This document shows positions 34,835 to 44,783 of a stretch of 64,000 bases of DNA, in pieces. Position 1 is the stretch's first letter. Each line of letters starts with the position of its first letter. Made by a program: the position numbers and the translations under genes. The notes beneath the pieces are model-generated. The model had not been told where the DNA came from. It did not search any database and saw nothing but the letters and a program-made list of their open reading frames with translations. The DNA comes from Bacteroidales bacterium (GTDB lineage Bacteria; Bacteroidota; Bacteroidia; Bacteroidales; VadinHA17): contig JALONR010000024.1 in assembly GCA_025454815.1 (NCBI GenBank), positions 1 through 64,000 on the forward strand. Direction: 5' to 3'.

Positions 34835-36571
34835 TTACCCGGGGTCAATAATCACAATCTTTAGTCCTCGCGTCTCTGCATGTTTCCTTATCTCGGCCGG
34901 GATTTCGTTCCGGGTTGACGGCACCAGCAGGTGCCTGCCATACTGCCTTACGGTCAGATAGTCTCCCCTGATGTTGTATGTTACCAGCCTGTCGCGGTGC
35001 ATCTCCTGTTCCAGCTTTACGATGTTAAAGGCAGTCAGCATTGCAGCCGCCACAAGGAATGGTCTGATTGTGATCCGGGGGGTGCGCAGAAGGGCAGCAA
35101 GCACCAGCGCCGAGGAGGCGGTAAGCATGACTGTCTCAGCTGCAGACATGCCGATGTGAGTTATCACACCATGGTCTGCTGAACTGATGATCCCGGTGAA
35201 GCCCAGGGTGAAAGCAGCAAGATGGTCAAGCAGCATAGCGAAAAACGATGCCACGGGAGGGAGCGGTGAGGTGATGAGCAGTGCAATTGCAAGGAGGAGG
35301 ACAACGAACGAGATGGGTATCACAATTATATTGGTAACCAGGAACAGCAACGGAAAGATATTGAAGAGTCTGACGGATAGCGCCATAGTGCCAGCCTGGG
35401 CCACGAGTGAGACAGCTGTCATCTGCCACAGGTAGCCGGGGAGGCGCTTCCTTATCCTGATCAGCCTGTAAAGAGGCGTATAGAAAGCAATGATGAATGC
35501 CACGGCGAGATAGGAGAGCTGGAAGCCGGCCTCGAAGATCACCCCGGGATGACCGGCAATGATAATGAATGCTGAAGCAAGCAGGTTGTTCATGCCCGCG
35601 GCCGGCCGGCCGAGAAGGGTTCCTGCCTGCAAAAAAGTAAACATAATCGTGGCCCTCAGTACTGAAGGAGAAAGGCCGGTGATGAAGGCAAAACCCCACA
35701 GTGCAGGTATGATTATCAGTGCCCTGGCCCATTTCAGCCGCCGGGGCATGAAGAAGAGAAACCACGAGAGAGCCATGCTTATCATGCCTACATGCAGTCC
35801 TGACACTGCCATTATATGCATTGCTCCTGACCTGGAGAAGGAGGTCAGTCTCTCCTTTTCCAGCAACCCCTTATCGCCTATTGTAAGAGCCATTATGAGA
35901 CCGAGTTCTTCGCCCTTCAGCCCGGCTCGCCTGAAGGCATCAGTCATCCTGCGTGCAGTGATAAGTGAGCTTTCACGCACTGAACGTCTTTTGCCGGGAC
36001 TGTAGCCGGTAATGTCCGCGGCCCTGAAGAAGGCCATATACCTGATACCCTGCCCCTCGAGGTAACGGCTGTGGTTGAACTCGCACGGGTTTCCATTGTT
36101 CTTCACTCTGACAGGCCTGATGTTCAGGCTCAGCAGGTCTCCGGGCTTCCAGCGTGACGGCAGGGTGTCAGTCATGAACCACAGCAGGAGGGAGCCGCAG
36201 GGGTGGCTGACAGAATCACCCGATTCCACGGATATAATCCTTGCCTTTATGGAACAACCGCTGTTGCCCCTTTCAGGGTAGCCCGAGAGGCGCAGGGTGA
36301 TCTCCTGATTGCCGGCGTCAAGGTCACTCAGACGGCGCCGTTCAGCATTGCGCAACAGGTATCCTGTTGATAAGAGAAAAACCATGAGTGTTGCCCCGAA
36401 GATGGTATCATTCAGGTGTGTGGGGTGAAGCAGGCGCAGCGCCATCACCGCCAGGGCAATACCTGCCGGGACGGCAATGACACCGGTAATATCCGGCAGG
36501 TATTCTGCCGTGATCACACCGGCACATAGCGGCACGGTAAACCTCAGGAAAGGAATTTCCCTGAATTGCAC
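34835..36571 (-). CDS. ComEC/Rec2-family DNA uptake channel protein, no beta-lactamase domain
   Basis: This 578-residue polytopic protein has an N-terminal DUF4131-like soluble domain (ITLRLSGYPERGNSGCSIKA; WKPGDLLSLNIRPV) and the Competence domain with LIMALTIGDKGLLEKE, FSRSGAMHIMAVSGLHVGMI and ITGLSPSVLRATIMFTF. It ends after the membrane domain and lacks the C-terminal metallo-beta-lactamase domain of Bacillus ComEC, a shorter form common in Bacteroidota. It is thought to form the inner-membrane channel for single-stranded DNA in transformation. It stands alone, upstream of a small repeat array. Confidence 0.9.
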   Translation of the reverse strand: MQFREIPFLRFTVPLCAGVITAEYLPDITGVIAVPAGIALAVMALRLLHPTHLNDTIFGATLMVFLLSTGYLLRNAERRRLSDLDAGNQEITLRLSGYPERGNSGCSIKARIISVESGDSVSHPCGSLLLWFMTDTLPSRWKPGDLLSLNIRPVRVKNNGNPCEFNHSRYLEGQGIRYMAFFRAADITGYSPGKRRSVRESSLITARRMTDAFRRAGLKGEELGLIMALTIGDKGLLEKERLTSFSRSGAMHIMAVSGLHVGMISMALSWFLFFMPRRLKWARALIIIPALWGFAFITGLSPSVLRATIMFTFLQAGTLLGRPAAGMNNLLASAFIIIAGHPGVIFEAGFQLSYLAVAFIIAFYTPLYRLIRIRKRLPGYLWQMTAVSLVAQAGTMALSVRLFNIFPLLFLVTNIIVIPISFVVLLLAIALLITSPLPPVASFFAMLLDHLAAFTLGFTGIISSADHGVITHIGMSAAETVMLTASSALVLAALLRTPRITIRPFLVAAAMLTAFNIVKLEQEMHRDRLVTYNIRGDYLTVRQYGRHLLVPSTRNEIPAEIRKHAETRGLKIVIIDPG

Positions 36572-36601
36572 GGGTCAGCAGCTTTTGACCCATGTAAGTT
36601 A

Positions 36602-36725
36602 GGAAATTAAGTTTTACGGGGCAACAGTTCCAGACCTGTGCTGGTAAAGAAACTCAGTTTTACAGGGCAACAATTACATACCTGGGCGGGGAAGAAACTC
36701 AGTTATACGGGGCAACAGTTCCTTA
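36602..36725. repeat. Three tandem copies of a 45-46-bp unit
   Basis: GAAACTCAGTTTTACGGGGC-like units start at 36603, 36649 and 36694 (periods 46 and 45). The array fills the gap between the comEC start and the def stop and ends against the def stop codon. No coding frame or hairpin was found in it. Confidence 0.8.
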
Positions 36726-36726
36726 A

Positions 36727-37287
36727 CTACTTTCCGGGGGGAAGTATAGTCCGGTAACTGGCTTCAAATTTTCCCTTGCTGATGTCATTGAGTTTGCCTT
36801 TGATAAGACGGCGGCGGAGAGGACTTAGTCTGTCAGGGAAAAGGACACCGTCAAGGTGATCATACTCATGCAGTATCACTCTTGCCTTATAGCCCGAGTA
36901 AACATCATCATGAAAATTCCATTTCTGATCATAGTACCGGATACGTATCTCCGACTCACGGTCAACCTCCTCATGAAGTCCGGGGAGGCTAAGGCATCCC
37001 TCGTTCATGGGCACTTTCAATCCCTTACGCTCGACCACCTGCGGATTGATGAATGCCATCCTGAAGTCTTTCATATCCGGGTGATCTTCTGCAAGCGGCT
37101 CACCATCCACCACGAAGATCCTGATTGATTTTCCGATTTGTGGTGCTGCAAGTCCAAGGCCATCAGACTTGTACATTGTTTCGAACATGTCTTCGATAAA
37201 CCTGTCTAAGTCGGGAAAGTCACGGTCTATATCCTGCGCAACTTTTCGCAGTACAGGGTGTCCGTATACATAGATCGGATATGTCAT
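36727..37287 (-). CDS. def: Peptide deformylase
   Basis: All three family motifs are present in this 186-residue protein: GLGLAAPQIG (motif 1), EGCLSLPG (motif 2, metal-binding Cys) and HEYDHLDG (motif 3, two metal-binding His and the catalytic Glu). It removes the N-formyl group from nascent proteins, with Fe2+ as the usual metal. It lies 14 bp downstream of the YqgF gene on the same strand, a common Bacteroidota arrangement. Confidence 0.96.
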   Translation of the reverse strand: MTYPIYVYGHPVLRKVAQDIDRDFPDLDRFIEDMFETMYKSDGLGLAAPQIGKSIRIFVVDGEPLAEDHPDMKDFRMAFINPQVVERKGLKVPMNEGCLSLPGLHEEVDRESEIRIRYYDQKWNFHDDVYSGYKARVILHEYDHLDGVLFPDRLSPLRRRLIKGKLNDISKGKFEASYRTILPPGK

Positions 37288-37301
37288 TTATTTCTTTCAG
37301 T

Positions 37302-37724
37302 TTATGTTTTGTTCTCCAGGGCCCTGAGCCATGACTGGAGGATGATTGATGCACTGATCCGGTCAGTCAGAGCCTTGTCACGCCTGCCGTTTCTGCTTAC
37401 ACCCCCGTCTATCATTGCCTGCATGGCCATCTGAGAGGTGAAACGCTCATCAGCAAGGTGGAGAGGTGTCCCGGGGAATACTTTCCTGAACCTGGCGATG
37501 AACGGATCGATGTATTTTACACTTTCACTGGGCAGATTGTTCACGGTAACCGGGTAGCCTATCACCACATCGGTGACGTTCTCCCGTGGGATATACTCAC
37601 GGAGGAAGGCTTCAAGTTCTCCCGAGGGAACCGTAATAAGGGGAGAGGCTATGATCCGCATCGGATCTGTTACTGCCACTCCGCATCTTTTTCTACCGTA
37701 GTCTATTGCCAGTGCCCTGCCCAT
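37302..37724 (-). CDS. YqgF/RuvX-family RNase H-like nuclease
   Basis: The 140-residue protein opens with GRALAIDYGRKRCGVAVTD, the YqgF signature containing the first catalytic Asp of the RNase H fold. It continues with VIGYPVTVNN, HLADERFTSQMA (second acidic motif) and a final KALTDRISASIILQSWL, whose Asp completes the site. The family acts in 16S rRNA 5' end maturation and has been proposed as a Holliday junction resolvase. I chose the ATG at 37724, which sits right before the first strand; the frame extends to 37772. It is co-transcribed with def. Confidence 0.92.
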   Translation of the reverse strand: MGRALAIDYGRKRCGVAVTDPMRIIASPLITVPSGELEAFLREYIPRENVTDVVIGYPVTVNNLPSESVKYIDPFIARFRKVFPGTPLHLADERFTSQMAMQAMIDGGVSRNGRRDKALTDRISASIILQSWLRALENKT

Positions 37725-37789
37725 CGTAATTTTTTCCCCGGCCCGAACGGCCGTCATCATTTTCGTGTACAAAGTTACAGCTTTCCTGT

Positions 37790-37824
37790 CAGAAAAAGAA
37801 GAGAGCCGGGCTGGGCCGGCTCTC
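37790..37824 (-). terminator. Rho-independent terminator of the PFOR gene
   Basis: GAGAGCCGG and CCGGCTCTC (37801-37824) form a 9-bp stem with a 6-nt loop. On the minus strand it is followed by TTCTTTTTCT, 20 bp after the PFOR stop. Confidence 0.8.
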
Positions 37825-37844
37825 CTTCATTATGCATAACAGCT

Positions 37845-40800
37845 TTATTCTGTTTTGGTTTCAGCTTCGGCAGCCACTTCTCCGAACTTCATTTCAGAAA
37901 GACGCTTGTAGGTATTGTACCTCCATCTTGCGTTTTCCTCCGCCTGTTTGAAGAGGACGTCGGCTTCGCCTGGGAAGTCCTTGAGAAGCGATGTGTAACG
38001 TACCTCTGACCTGAGGAAATCCTGGAACTTGCTCCAGTCGGGCTCCTTGGAGTCGAGCTGGAACGGGTTCTTGCCTTCAGCTTCCAGACGCGGGTCATAA
38101 CGGTAGTTATGCCAGTATCCCGAAGTCACAGCGTCCTCTGCCTGCTGCTGTGTCTTGCCCATGCCGTTGCGGAGGCCGTGGTTGATACAGGGTGAGTAGG
38201 CAATGATGAGTGACGGACCGGGATACTCCTCGGCTTCACGTATGGCCTTGAAATACTGGTTCTGGCTTGCACCCATCGATACCTGTGCAACATAGACATA
38301 GCCATAGGTCATGGCCATCTGCCCGAGGTCCTTCTTCCGTATCTTCTTGCCGGAGGCTGCGAACTTGGCAACGGCACCTGCAGGAGTTGACTTGGAAGCC
38401 TGGCCTCCGGTGTTGGAGTAGACTTCTGTGTCAAGGACAAGAACGTTGATATTCTCACCTGATGCAAGGACGTGGTCAAGGCCGCCGTAACCGATGTCAT
38501 ATGCCCATCCGTCGCCGCCGAACACCCAGAATGATTTCTTCACCAGGTATTCCCTGAGCCCGAGGATCTCACTGCAGACCGGAGACTTGTCCTTTTCACA
38601 TGCTGCAATGACCTTCTCAGAGACGCTTCTTGTGGTCTTTGAGTTTTCCTTCTCTGTAATCCATTCGTTGAAGGCTGCCACTGTTTCCGGTGCGAGACCG
38701 CTGCCGATGCTCTCCTTCATCAGCCGCTCAATGCGGTCCCTGATCTGGTTTGAGCCAAGCATGAGGCCGAATCCGTACTCTGCGTTGTCTTCAAAGAGTG
38801 AGTTTGCCCATGCCGGACCATGACCGTTCTTATTTGTGGTGTAGGGCATTGAGGGAGCCGAGCCGCCGTAGATTGATGAACATCCGGTGGCGTTTGAGAT
38901 TACCATACGGTCACCGAAGAGCTGGGTGATAGCCTTGATATAGGGTGTCTCACCGCATCCTGCGCATGCTCCGGAGAACTCGAAGAGCGGCTGTGCAAAC
39001 TGTGAGTTCTTGACATTGGTGTATTTGTCAACAACGGTTTCCTTGTAACCGACCTTCTCATGCATGTAGGTCCATCTCTCAGCCTGGTCAAGCTGCGTCT
39101 CAAGCGGCTTCATGATGAGAGCTTTTTCCTTTGAGGGGCATACATCGGCACAGTTGCCGCAACCGGTGCAGTCATAAATGCTGACCTGTATCCTGAACTT
39201 GTGGCTCTTGGTGTTGCCGATACCCTGCTTGGCAGTTGTTCCGGCCGGAGCAGCCGCCAGTTCCTCATCGGTAAGGAGGAAGGGACGGATTGCAGCGTGG
39301 GGGCATACGTACGAACACTGGTTGCACTGGATACACTTATCCATCTGCCACTCGGGAACGTTGACGGCGATGCCGCGCTTTTCATATGCCGATGTTCCTG
39401 CCGGGAATGTGCCGTCTTCACGTCCAACGAACGCACTGACAGGAAGATCATCACCCCTGAGGCCGTTGATGACATCAGCCACCTCGCGGATGAATTCCGG
39501 CTTGCCTGACTCTTCCTTTACATCCTGAACCTTGATTTTGGCCCATTCAGCCGGTATTTCAACCTTTATCACATCCCCGCCGCGGTCAATGGCATCATTA
39601 TTCATCTTGACAATGTTCTCGCCCTTCTTGCCGTAAGCCTTGACAACGGCATGCTTCATCTCGTCAACTGCAAGCTTGTAAGGGATCACTTCCGATACCT
39701 TGAAGAAAGCACTCTGCATTATGGTGTTTGTCCTGGTGCCGAGACCCAGCTCTTCGGCTATGCTTGTTGCATTGATGATATAGAAGTCGATATTGTTCTC
39801 TGCCATATACTTCTTCATATGGTCAGGAAGCTTGGTCTTTGTCTCTTCCGCATCCCAGATTGAGTTCAGAAGGAAAGTTCCACCCTTCTTGAGCCCTCTC
39901 AGCATATCATATTTGTCAAGATATGACGGAACATGGCATGCCACAAAGTCCGGAGTGTTTACCAGGTAGGGCGAACGGATGGGATGATCACCGAAACGGA
40001 GATGAGAGGTTGTCACACCTCCTGATTTCTTGGAGTCATAGGCAAAATATGCCTGGCAGTATTTATCAGTTGTTTCACCGATGATCTTGATTGAGTTTTT
40101 GTTTGCACCGACGGTACCGTCAGAGCCTATGCCGTAGAACTTGGCAGAATAGGTTCCCTTGTGGCTGACGTTGATCTCCGGAAGGAGGGGCAGTGACCTG
40201 AAGGTCACATCATCAACTATACCGACCGTGAACTGGTTCATCGGTTTTTCCTTCTTCATGTTCTCGAAGACGGAAATTATCTGTGCCGGAGTGGTGTCTT
40301 TTGAACTTAGTCCATACCGTCCGCCGATGATCATCGGCTGCACGGAGTGGCCGTAGAACACATCCCTGACATCAAGATAGAGAGGATCGCCGTTAGCTCC
40401 AGGTTCCTTTGTGCGGTCAAGCACGGTGATGCGCTTTACCTTCTTCGGAAGGACATTGAACAGGTACTTGGCTGAGAAAGGCCTGTAGAGGTGGACGCTG
40501 ATGAGCCCGATTTTTTCTCCCTTTGTTTCTGCCAGGTAGTCAATTACCTCCTTGATGGTCTCCGTGACGGATCCCATTGCAATGATAATGTTCTCTGCAT
40601 CAGGTGCGCCGTAGTAGGTAAAAGGTTTGTAAGTCCGGCCGGTGACGGCTGAGATCTTTTCCATGTATTCATTGACAGTATCGTCAAGGTTGGTGTAGAA
40701 GGGGTTTGATGCCTCCTTGGCCTGGAAGAATATGTCAGGGTTCTGCGCAGTACCCCTGGTTACCGGTTTGCCCGGATTCAGGGCTCTGTCACGGAAAGCT

Positions 40801-41405
40801 TTCAGTGCATCCTGATCAACCAGTTTCTTCATAACCTCAATGTCCATCTCTTCGATCTTCTGGATCTCGTGTGATGAACGGAAGCCGTCAAAGAAATGGA
40901 GGAACGGGATTCTTGATTTGATTGCAGCAAGGTGTGCCACGCCGGCGAGATCCATTATCTCCTGGATGCTGCCGGTGGCAAGCAGGCCGAAGCCTGTCTG
41001 GCGCGTAGCATAGATGTCGCTGTGGTCACCGAAGATTGAAAGTGCATGAGCTGCCACTGTACGGGCACTTACGTGAAAAACACCGGGAAGAAGCTCTCCG
41101 GCCATCTTATACATATTGGGGATCATCAGAAGAAGTCCCTGCGATGCGGTGAAGGTAGAGGTCAGCGCGCCTGACTGAAGTGAACCGTGTACTGCTCCTG
41201 CGGCACCGGCTTCACTCTGCATCTCAACAACCTTTACCTCTTCACCGAACATGTTCTTCAGCCCGTGAGCTGCCCACTCATCGACATACTCTGCCATGGT
41301 GGATGAAGGGGTAATGGGATAGATGCAGGCCACTTCGCTGAACATATAGGCTATATGCGATGCTGCCTGGTTACCGTCACATGTAATGAATTTTTTTGTT
41401 GCCAT
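37845..41405 (-). CDS. nifJ: Pyruvate:ferredoxin (flavodoxin) oxidoreductase, single-chain
   Basis: The 1186-residue homodimeric-type PFOR has all domains in one chain. Domain I opens with ACIYPITPSSTMAE (pyruvate-binding region). The gamma domain follows, then the two-cluster ferredoxin domain with CIQCNQCSYVCP and CTGCGNCADVCP. The C-terminal TPP domain has FSGACAGCGETPY and GDGWAYDIGYGGLDH. It converts pyruvate and CoA to acetyl-CoA and CO2, reducing ferredoxin, and signals an anaerobic or microaerobic central metabolism. The oxygen-sensitive clusters are complete. It is transcribed alone, with a candidate promoter overlapping the rho 3' end and its own terminator. Confidence 0.96.
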   Translation of the reverse strand: MATKKFITCDGNQAASHIAYMFSEVACIYPITPSSTMAEYVDEWAAHGLKNMFGEEVKVVEMQSEAGAAGAVHGSLQSGALTSTFTASQGLLLMIPNMYKMAGELLPGVFHVSARTVAAHALSIFGDHSDIYATRQTGFGLLATGSIQEIMDLAGVAHLAAIKSRIPFLHFFDGFRSSHEIQKIEEMDIEVMKKLVDQDALKAFRDRALNPGKPVTRGTAQNPDIFFQAKEASNPFYTNLDDTVNEYMEKISAVTGRTYKPFTYYGAPDAENIIIAMGSVTETIKEVIDYLAETKGEKIGLISVHLYRPFSAKYLFNVLPKKVKRITVLDRTKEPGANGDPLYLDVRDVFYGHSVQPMIIGGRYGLSSKDTTPAQIISVFENMKKEKPMNQFTVGIVDDVTFRSLPLLPEINVSHKGTYSAKFYGIGSDGTVGANKNSIKIIGETTDKYCQAYFAYDSKKSGGVTTSHLRFGDHPIRSPYLVNTPDFVACHVPSYLDKYDMLRGLKKGGTFLLNSIWDAEETKTKLPDHMKKYMAENNIDFYIINATSIAEELGLGTRTNTIMQSAFFKVSEVIPYKLAVDEMKHAVVKAYGKKGENIVKMNNDAIDRGGDVIKVEIPAEWAKIKVQDVKEESGKPEFIREVADVINGLRGDDLPVSAFVGREDGTFPAGTSAYEKRGIAVNVPEWQMDKCIQCNQCSYVCPHAAIRPFLLTDEELAAAPAGTTAKQGIGNTKSHKFRIQVSIYDCTGCGNCADVCPSKEKALIMKPLETQLDQAERWTYMHEKVGYKETVVDKYTNVKNSQFAQPLFEFSGACAGCGETPYIKAITQLFGDRMVISNATGCSSIYGGSAPSMPYTTNKNGHGPAWANSLFEDNAEYGFGLMLGSNQIRDRIERLMKESIGSGLAPETVAAFNEWITEKENSKTTRSVSEKVIAACEKDKSPVCSEILGLREYLVKKSFWVFGGDGWAYDIGYGGLDHVLASGENINVLVLDTEVYSNTGGQASKSTPAGAVAKFAASGKKIRKKDLGQMAMTYGYVYVAQVSMGASQNQYFKAIREAEEYPGPSLIIAYSPCINHGLRNGMGKTQQQAEDAVTSGYWHNYRYDPRLEAEGKNPFQLDSKEPDWSKFQDFLRSEVRYTSLLKDFPGEADVLFKQAEENARWRYNTYKRLSEMKFGEVAAEAETKTE

Positions 41406-41455
41406 TTCTGATTATAAGTAATTATTGATCAAATAACCTTAAAAAAATTAAACTG

Positions 41456-41463
41456 CAAAGGTA
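41456..41463 (-). promoter_or_regulatory. Candidate -7 element (TACCTTTG) for nifJ
   Basis: TACCTTTG on the minus strand is an exact TAnnTTTG match 50 bp upstream of the nifJ ATG. It is identical to the -7 box of gap. The -33 position is weak. It lies between the rho stop and nifJ. Confidence 0.5.
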
Positions 41464-41482
41464 CTCATTTTTCATGAGAATC

Positions 41483-42697
41483 TTACTGGCTGTTCATTGA
41501 AATGAGGAACTCTTCGTTGGAGCGGGTCTGGGTAATGCGGTCACGAAGGAATTCCATGGCCTCAACCGAATTCATGTCAGTAAGATAGTTGCGAAGTATC
41601 CAGATCTTGTTGAGCATGTTCTTATCAAGAAGCAGGTCTTCACGCCTGGTACTCGAAGCCGGTATGTCAATTGACGGGAAGATCCTCCTGTTTGAGAGCT
41701 TCCGGTCAAGCTGCAGTTCCATGTTGCCTGTACCCTTGAACTCTTCAAAGATCACATCGTCCATCTTTGAACCCGTGTCTGTGAGGGCGGTGGCTATGAT
41801 GGTCAGCGATCCGCCGTTTTCAATGTTCCGAGCCGCACCAAAGAAACGTTTCGGTTTATGCAGTGCATTGGAATCAACACCGCCTGACAGTACCTTTCCT
41901 GATGCAGGGGCAATGGTATTGAATGCCCTGGCCAGTCGGGTGATTGAGTCAAGGAGGATGACCACATCATGACCGCACTCGACAAGCCTCTTGGCTTTTT
42001 CCTGGACTATGGTGGCTATCCTTACGTGCCGCTCGGCCGGCTCATCGAAGGTAGAGGCAATCACCTCTGCATTCACGTTCCGCGCCATCTCGGTAACCTC
42101 CTCAGGACGTTCGTCAATGAGAAGTATCATCAGGTAGACCTCAGGGTGGAACCTGGCAATGGCATTTGCTATATCCTGAAGAAGAATTGTTTTACCTGTC
42201 TTGGGCTGCGCCACAATGAGTCCGCGCTGACCCTTGCCTATTGGGCAGAACATATCAACTATACGGACCGAGAGGTTGCCTTCGCCGGGTTTGCAGAGAG
42301 TAAATTTCTCATTCGGGAAGAGGGGAGTAAGGTAATCAAATGGAACCCTGTCACGAATGTAATCAGGTGTACGGCCGTTTATTTCCTCGACTTTTATAAG
42401 CGGGAAATACTTTTCTCCTTCGCGGGGCGGACGGATGGTGCCCCTGATGGTATCACCCGTCTTAAGCCCGAAGAGTTTTATCTGCGACTGAGACACGTAA
42501 ATGTCATCGGGTGAACTGAGGTAGTTGTAGTCCGGTGAGCGCAGGAAGCCGTAGCCGTCAGGCATGATCTCCAGGACTCCGGTATTGGCAACTATCCCTT
42601 CGAAATCATAGGCCCGTTCCTTTTTCTCTTCCCTGACAGGTTCATGAACCTCAGGCTGGGGTGCAGCCACCTCCGGTGCGACAGGCGGTATTACCAC
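41483..42697 (-). CDS. rho: Transcription termination factor Rho, C-terminal part (RNA-binding and ATPase domains)
   Basis: The 404 residues carry the cold-shock-like RNA-binding domain ([32 protein letters not shown]) and the RecA-like hexameric ATPase: Walker A AQPKTGKT, Walker [18 protein letters not shown]-loop [17 protein letters not shown], and the C-terminal [20 protein letters not shown]. The printed start (GTG at 42697) is artificial: the same frame is open further upstream, through Q/P-rich sequence with [14 protein letters not shown] and [11 protein letters not shown], to about 43046. There the Rho N-terminal frame joins it by a one-base shift. The functional gene is therefore probably 41483-43578 with a frameshift. 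Rho terminates transcription using ATP-driven RNA translocation. Confidence 0.9.
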   Translation of the reverse strand: MVIPPVAPEVAAPQPEVHEPVREEKKERAYDFEGIVANTGVLEIMPDGYGFLRSPDYNYLSSPDDIYVSQSQIKLFGLKTGDTIRGTIRPPREGEKYFPLIKVEEINGRTPDYIRDRVPFDYLTPLFPNEKFTLCKPGEGNLSVRIVDMFCPIGKGQRGLIVAQPKTGKTILLQDIANAIARFHPEVYLMILLIDERPEEVTEMARNVNAEVIASTFDEPAERHVRIATIVQEKAKRLVECGHDVVILLDSITRLARAFNTIAPASGKVLSGGVDSNALHKPKRFFGAARNIENGGSLTIIATALTDTGSKMDDVIFEEFKGTGNMELQLDRKLSNRRIFPSIDIPASSTRREDLLLDKNMLNKIWILRNYLTDMNSVEAMEFLRDRITQTRSNEEFLISMNSQ

Positions 42698-42759
42698 CCC
42701 GTTCTCGGGTGCTGCAGCTTCTCCGATCAGCCCTGCCTCACTGTCAGCCTCAGCGAATC

Positions 42760-43578
42760 TCAGGATATCATGTTCGCTGTCAGTAACTGCATCAGCTGCA
42801 AAGAGGAGTTTATCGTTTGCGGGTTGCTGTTGAGGTTCCCGGGAGTCCTGGTCGCGACGCTGCTGTGTGGGCGATGGTGCAGGTTCTCCCTGCTGAGGTG
42901 CAGGTGGCTGATTGCGCTGACGGTCTGCATCAGGCCTGTAGGGGCCTTGCTGGTCATTTCTGAAGGTCCGCGGCCTTCTGTCACGGTTTTGCTGCCATTG
43001 CTGGTGCCTTGGCTGCTGGCCCTGACCCTGCTGCTGGCCCTGCTGTGCTGCTGGCCCTGCTGCTGGCCCTGTCCCTGCTGCTGAGGTTGCCCCTGCTGCT
43101 GGCTCTGCTGCTGACCCTGCTGCTGGCCCTGCTGCTGAGGTTGCCCCTGCTGTTGTCCCTGCTGCCCCGGGTGTTGAGGTCTGCCATGCTGGCCTTGCTG
43201 CTGTCCCTGCTGCTGCTGACCCGGGTGCTGTTTTTTCTTATGCGGCTTCTGTTTCTGACCCTGACCCTGCTGCCTCTGCTGTTGTTGTTGCTGGGGTTGC
43301 TGCTGAGGCTGTTGCCGAAGGTCTCTCTGCTGCTGGCCAAGCCTCTCAGGCTGCTTCTGTTTCTGCTGCTGGCCTGAACGCTCCTGTTTACGGTCTGACG
43401 ACAGGTTTTCATTTTTGCCGGTCTTCCGTGTTTCAGCTGCGTCAATAGCCTGCTGGTCAAGGATCTTATATATGAGATCCTGCTTTTTGAGTAGTTCTAC
43501 CCTCTTAATTTTGAGCTGCTTAGCTATCTCCCTCAATTCGGGAACAAGCATCTCGCTCAGTTCAAGAATATCATGCAT
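42760..43578 (-). CDS. rho: Rho N-terminal domain and Gln-rich tract, separated by a frameshift
   Basis: Residues 1-45 form the Rho_N (SAP-like) domain: [20 protein letters not shown], then [14 protein letters not shown]. From about residue 60 to 185 the chain is almost only Gln, Gly, Pro, Lys and Arg, encoded largely by CAG/CAA. After residue 180 the frame slips: [14 protein letters not shown] is the off-frame reading of CAG repeats. In the neighbouring frame the sequence continues as [19 protein letters not shown] and joins the Rho body. The slip maps to 43044-43047, where CAGCAGCACAGCAG lacks one base of a regular repeat. Long disordered insertions here are normal in Bacteroidota Rho and have been tied to condensate formation in Bacteroides. 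The frame break may be real slippage or a sequencing error. Confidence 0.85.
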   Translation of the reverse strand: MHDILELSEMLVPELREIAKQLKIKRVELLKKQDLIYKILDQQAIDAAETRKTGKNENLSSDRKQERSGQQQKQKQPERLGQQQRDLRQQPQQQPQQQQQQRQQGQGQKQKPHKKKQHPGQQQQGQQQGQHGRPQHPGQQGQQQGQPQQQGQQQGQQQSQQQGQPQQQGQGQQQGQQHSRASSRVRASSQGTSNGSKTVTEGRGPSEMTSKAPTGLMQTVSAISHLHLSRENLHHRPHSSVATRTPGNLNSNPQTINSSLQLMQLLTANMIS

Positions 43579-43894
43579 GTCGTAAAATTGTGTAGAAAAT
43601 TAGTTTCGATAATGTTTGGTGAAAGTGGAGAATTTGAATCAGTCCCTCCGACAGAGTAAATGACTCGTGTCATTATTCCGATGCAATTTTAATCAATAAT
43701 TGGTTAATATACAAATTACAAGGTCAAAAATGTGGTTTGCAGGGCTTTTTACATATGTGCGGCATCAATTATTAAGCTGGTTTCAGGGGGCTGATTGCGA
43801 AAATATGCACAGAGCTTGCTTTTCTGAGAAAGTTTTACTAAAATTGTAAGCTTTTGCTTAAGGAAACGGCGGTAAGCTTGTTAATTTATTGTCA
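43579..43894. other. Divergent rho/rpoD intergenic region
   Basis: These 316 bp separate the divergent rho and rpoD genes. The stretch is clearly more AT-rich than the flanking genes. I found no exact TTTG/TAnnTTTG pair; the nearest for rpoD is TAAAATTG about 50 bp before the ATG. No open frame, RNA gene or repeat is apparent. Confidence 0.5.
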
Positions 43895-44758
43895 ATGCGT
43901 CAGTTAAAAATCACCAAGCAGGTCACCAACCGTGATACTCCCTCTCTTGACAAGTATCTTCAGGAGATAGGGAAGGTTGAGCTGATCACTCCTGATGAGG
44001 AGGTCTCGCTCGCAAGGCGGATCCGTGCAGGTGATCATGACGCACTGGCCAGGCTTGTAAAGGCCAATCTGAGGTTTGTTGTTTCGGTTGCCAAGCAGTA
44101 CCAGAACCAGGGGATGACTCTTCCTGACCTTATCAATGAAGGCAACCTGGGACTGATAAAAGCAGCCCAGCGTTTTGACGAGACCAGGGGTTTCAAGTTC
44201 ATTTCATATGCCGTATGGTGGATCAGGCAGGCTATATTGCAGTCACTTGCCGAGCAGGCCAGGATCGTCAGGCTTCCTGTAAATAAGATCGGGTCAATTA
44301 ACCGGATAAACAAGGCTTACTCGAAGCTTGAACAGGAGTTTGAGCGGGAGCCTTCAGCCCAGGAGATTGCAGACCTCCTTGAGATAGCCCCGGAAGATGT
44401 GAAGGAGGCTATCCGCACCAACGGGCGTACACTGAGCATGGATGCACCCATCAGCTCGGAGGAGGACAATAACATGTACGACGTGATGCAGAATGAGGAT
44501 ACTCCCAGTCCTGACCGCAACCTTATCAATGAATCACTTTCCTATGAGATAGAAAAAGCGCTCAATACCCTTTCTCCGCGTGAAGCACGTGTGCTGAAGC
44601 TCTATTTCGGCATCGGGATGAAACACCCGTTCACGCTTGAAGAGATAGGAGAGGAGCTTAAGCTGACCCGCGAACGTGTCAGGCAGATAAAGGAAAAAGC
44701 CATTAAACGCATTCAGTTCACCACCCGTTGCCGTATTCTGAAATCTTACCTGGGGTGA
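43895..44758 (+). CDS. rpoD: Primary RNA polymerase sigma factor RpoD (Bacteroidota short type)
   Basis: This 287-residue sigma-70 protein lacks the long region 1.1 and non-conserved region of E. coli RpoD. Region 1.2 is [20 protein letters not shown]. Regions 2.1-2.4 run from [20 protein letters not shown] through [20 protein letters not shown]. Region 3 follows, and region 4.2 is [20 protein letters not shown]. It directs RNA polymerase to the TTTG/TAnnTTTG promoters seen in this window. The ATG at 43895 (MRQLKITKQ) is preferred over the TTG two codons earlier. Confidence 0.96.
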   Translation: MRQLKITKQVTNRDTPSLDKYLQEIGKVELITPDEEVSLARRIRAGDHDALARLVKANLRFVVSVAKQYQNQGMTLPDLINEGNLGLIKAAQRFDETRGFKFISYAVWWIRQAILQSLAEQARIVRLPVNKIGSINRINKAYSKLEQEFEREPSAQEIADLLEIAPEDVKEAIRTNGRTLSMDAPISSEEDNNMYDVMQNEDTPSPDRNLINESLSYEIEKALNTLSPREARVLKLYFGIGMKHPFTLEEIGEELKLTRERVRQIKEKAIKRIQFTTRCRILKSYLG

Positions 44759-44783
44759 TGATCCGACCGATATTTGTTCAGTT

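Noticed and set aside
42981..43460. Third-frame 159-aa Ser/Arg-rich ORF and plus-strand Leu-rich ORF over the Rho tract
   Set aside because: CAG repeats read as AGC, GCA or CTG always give Ser, Ala or Leu runs; neither has a domain or start context.
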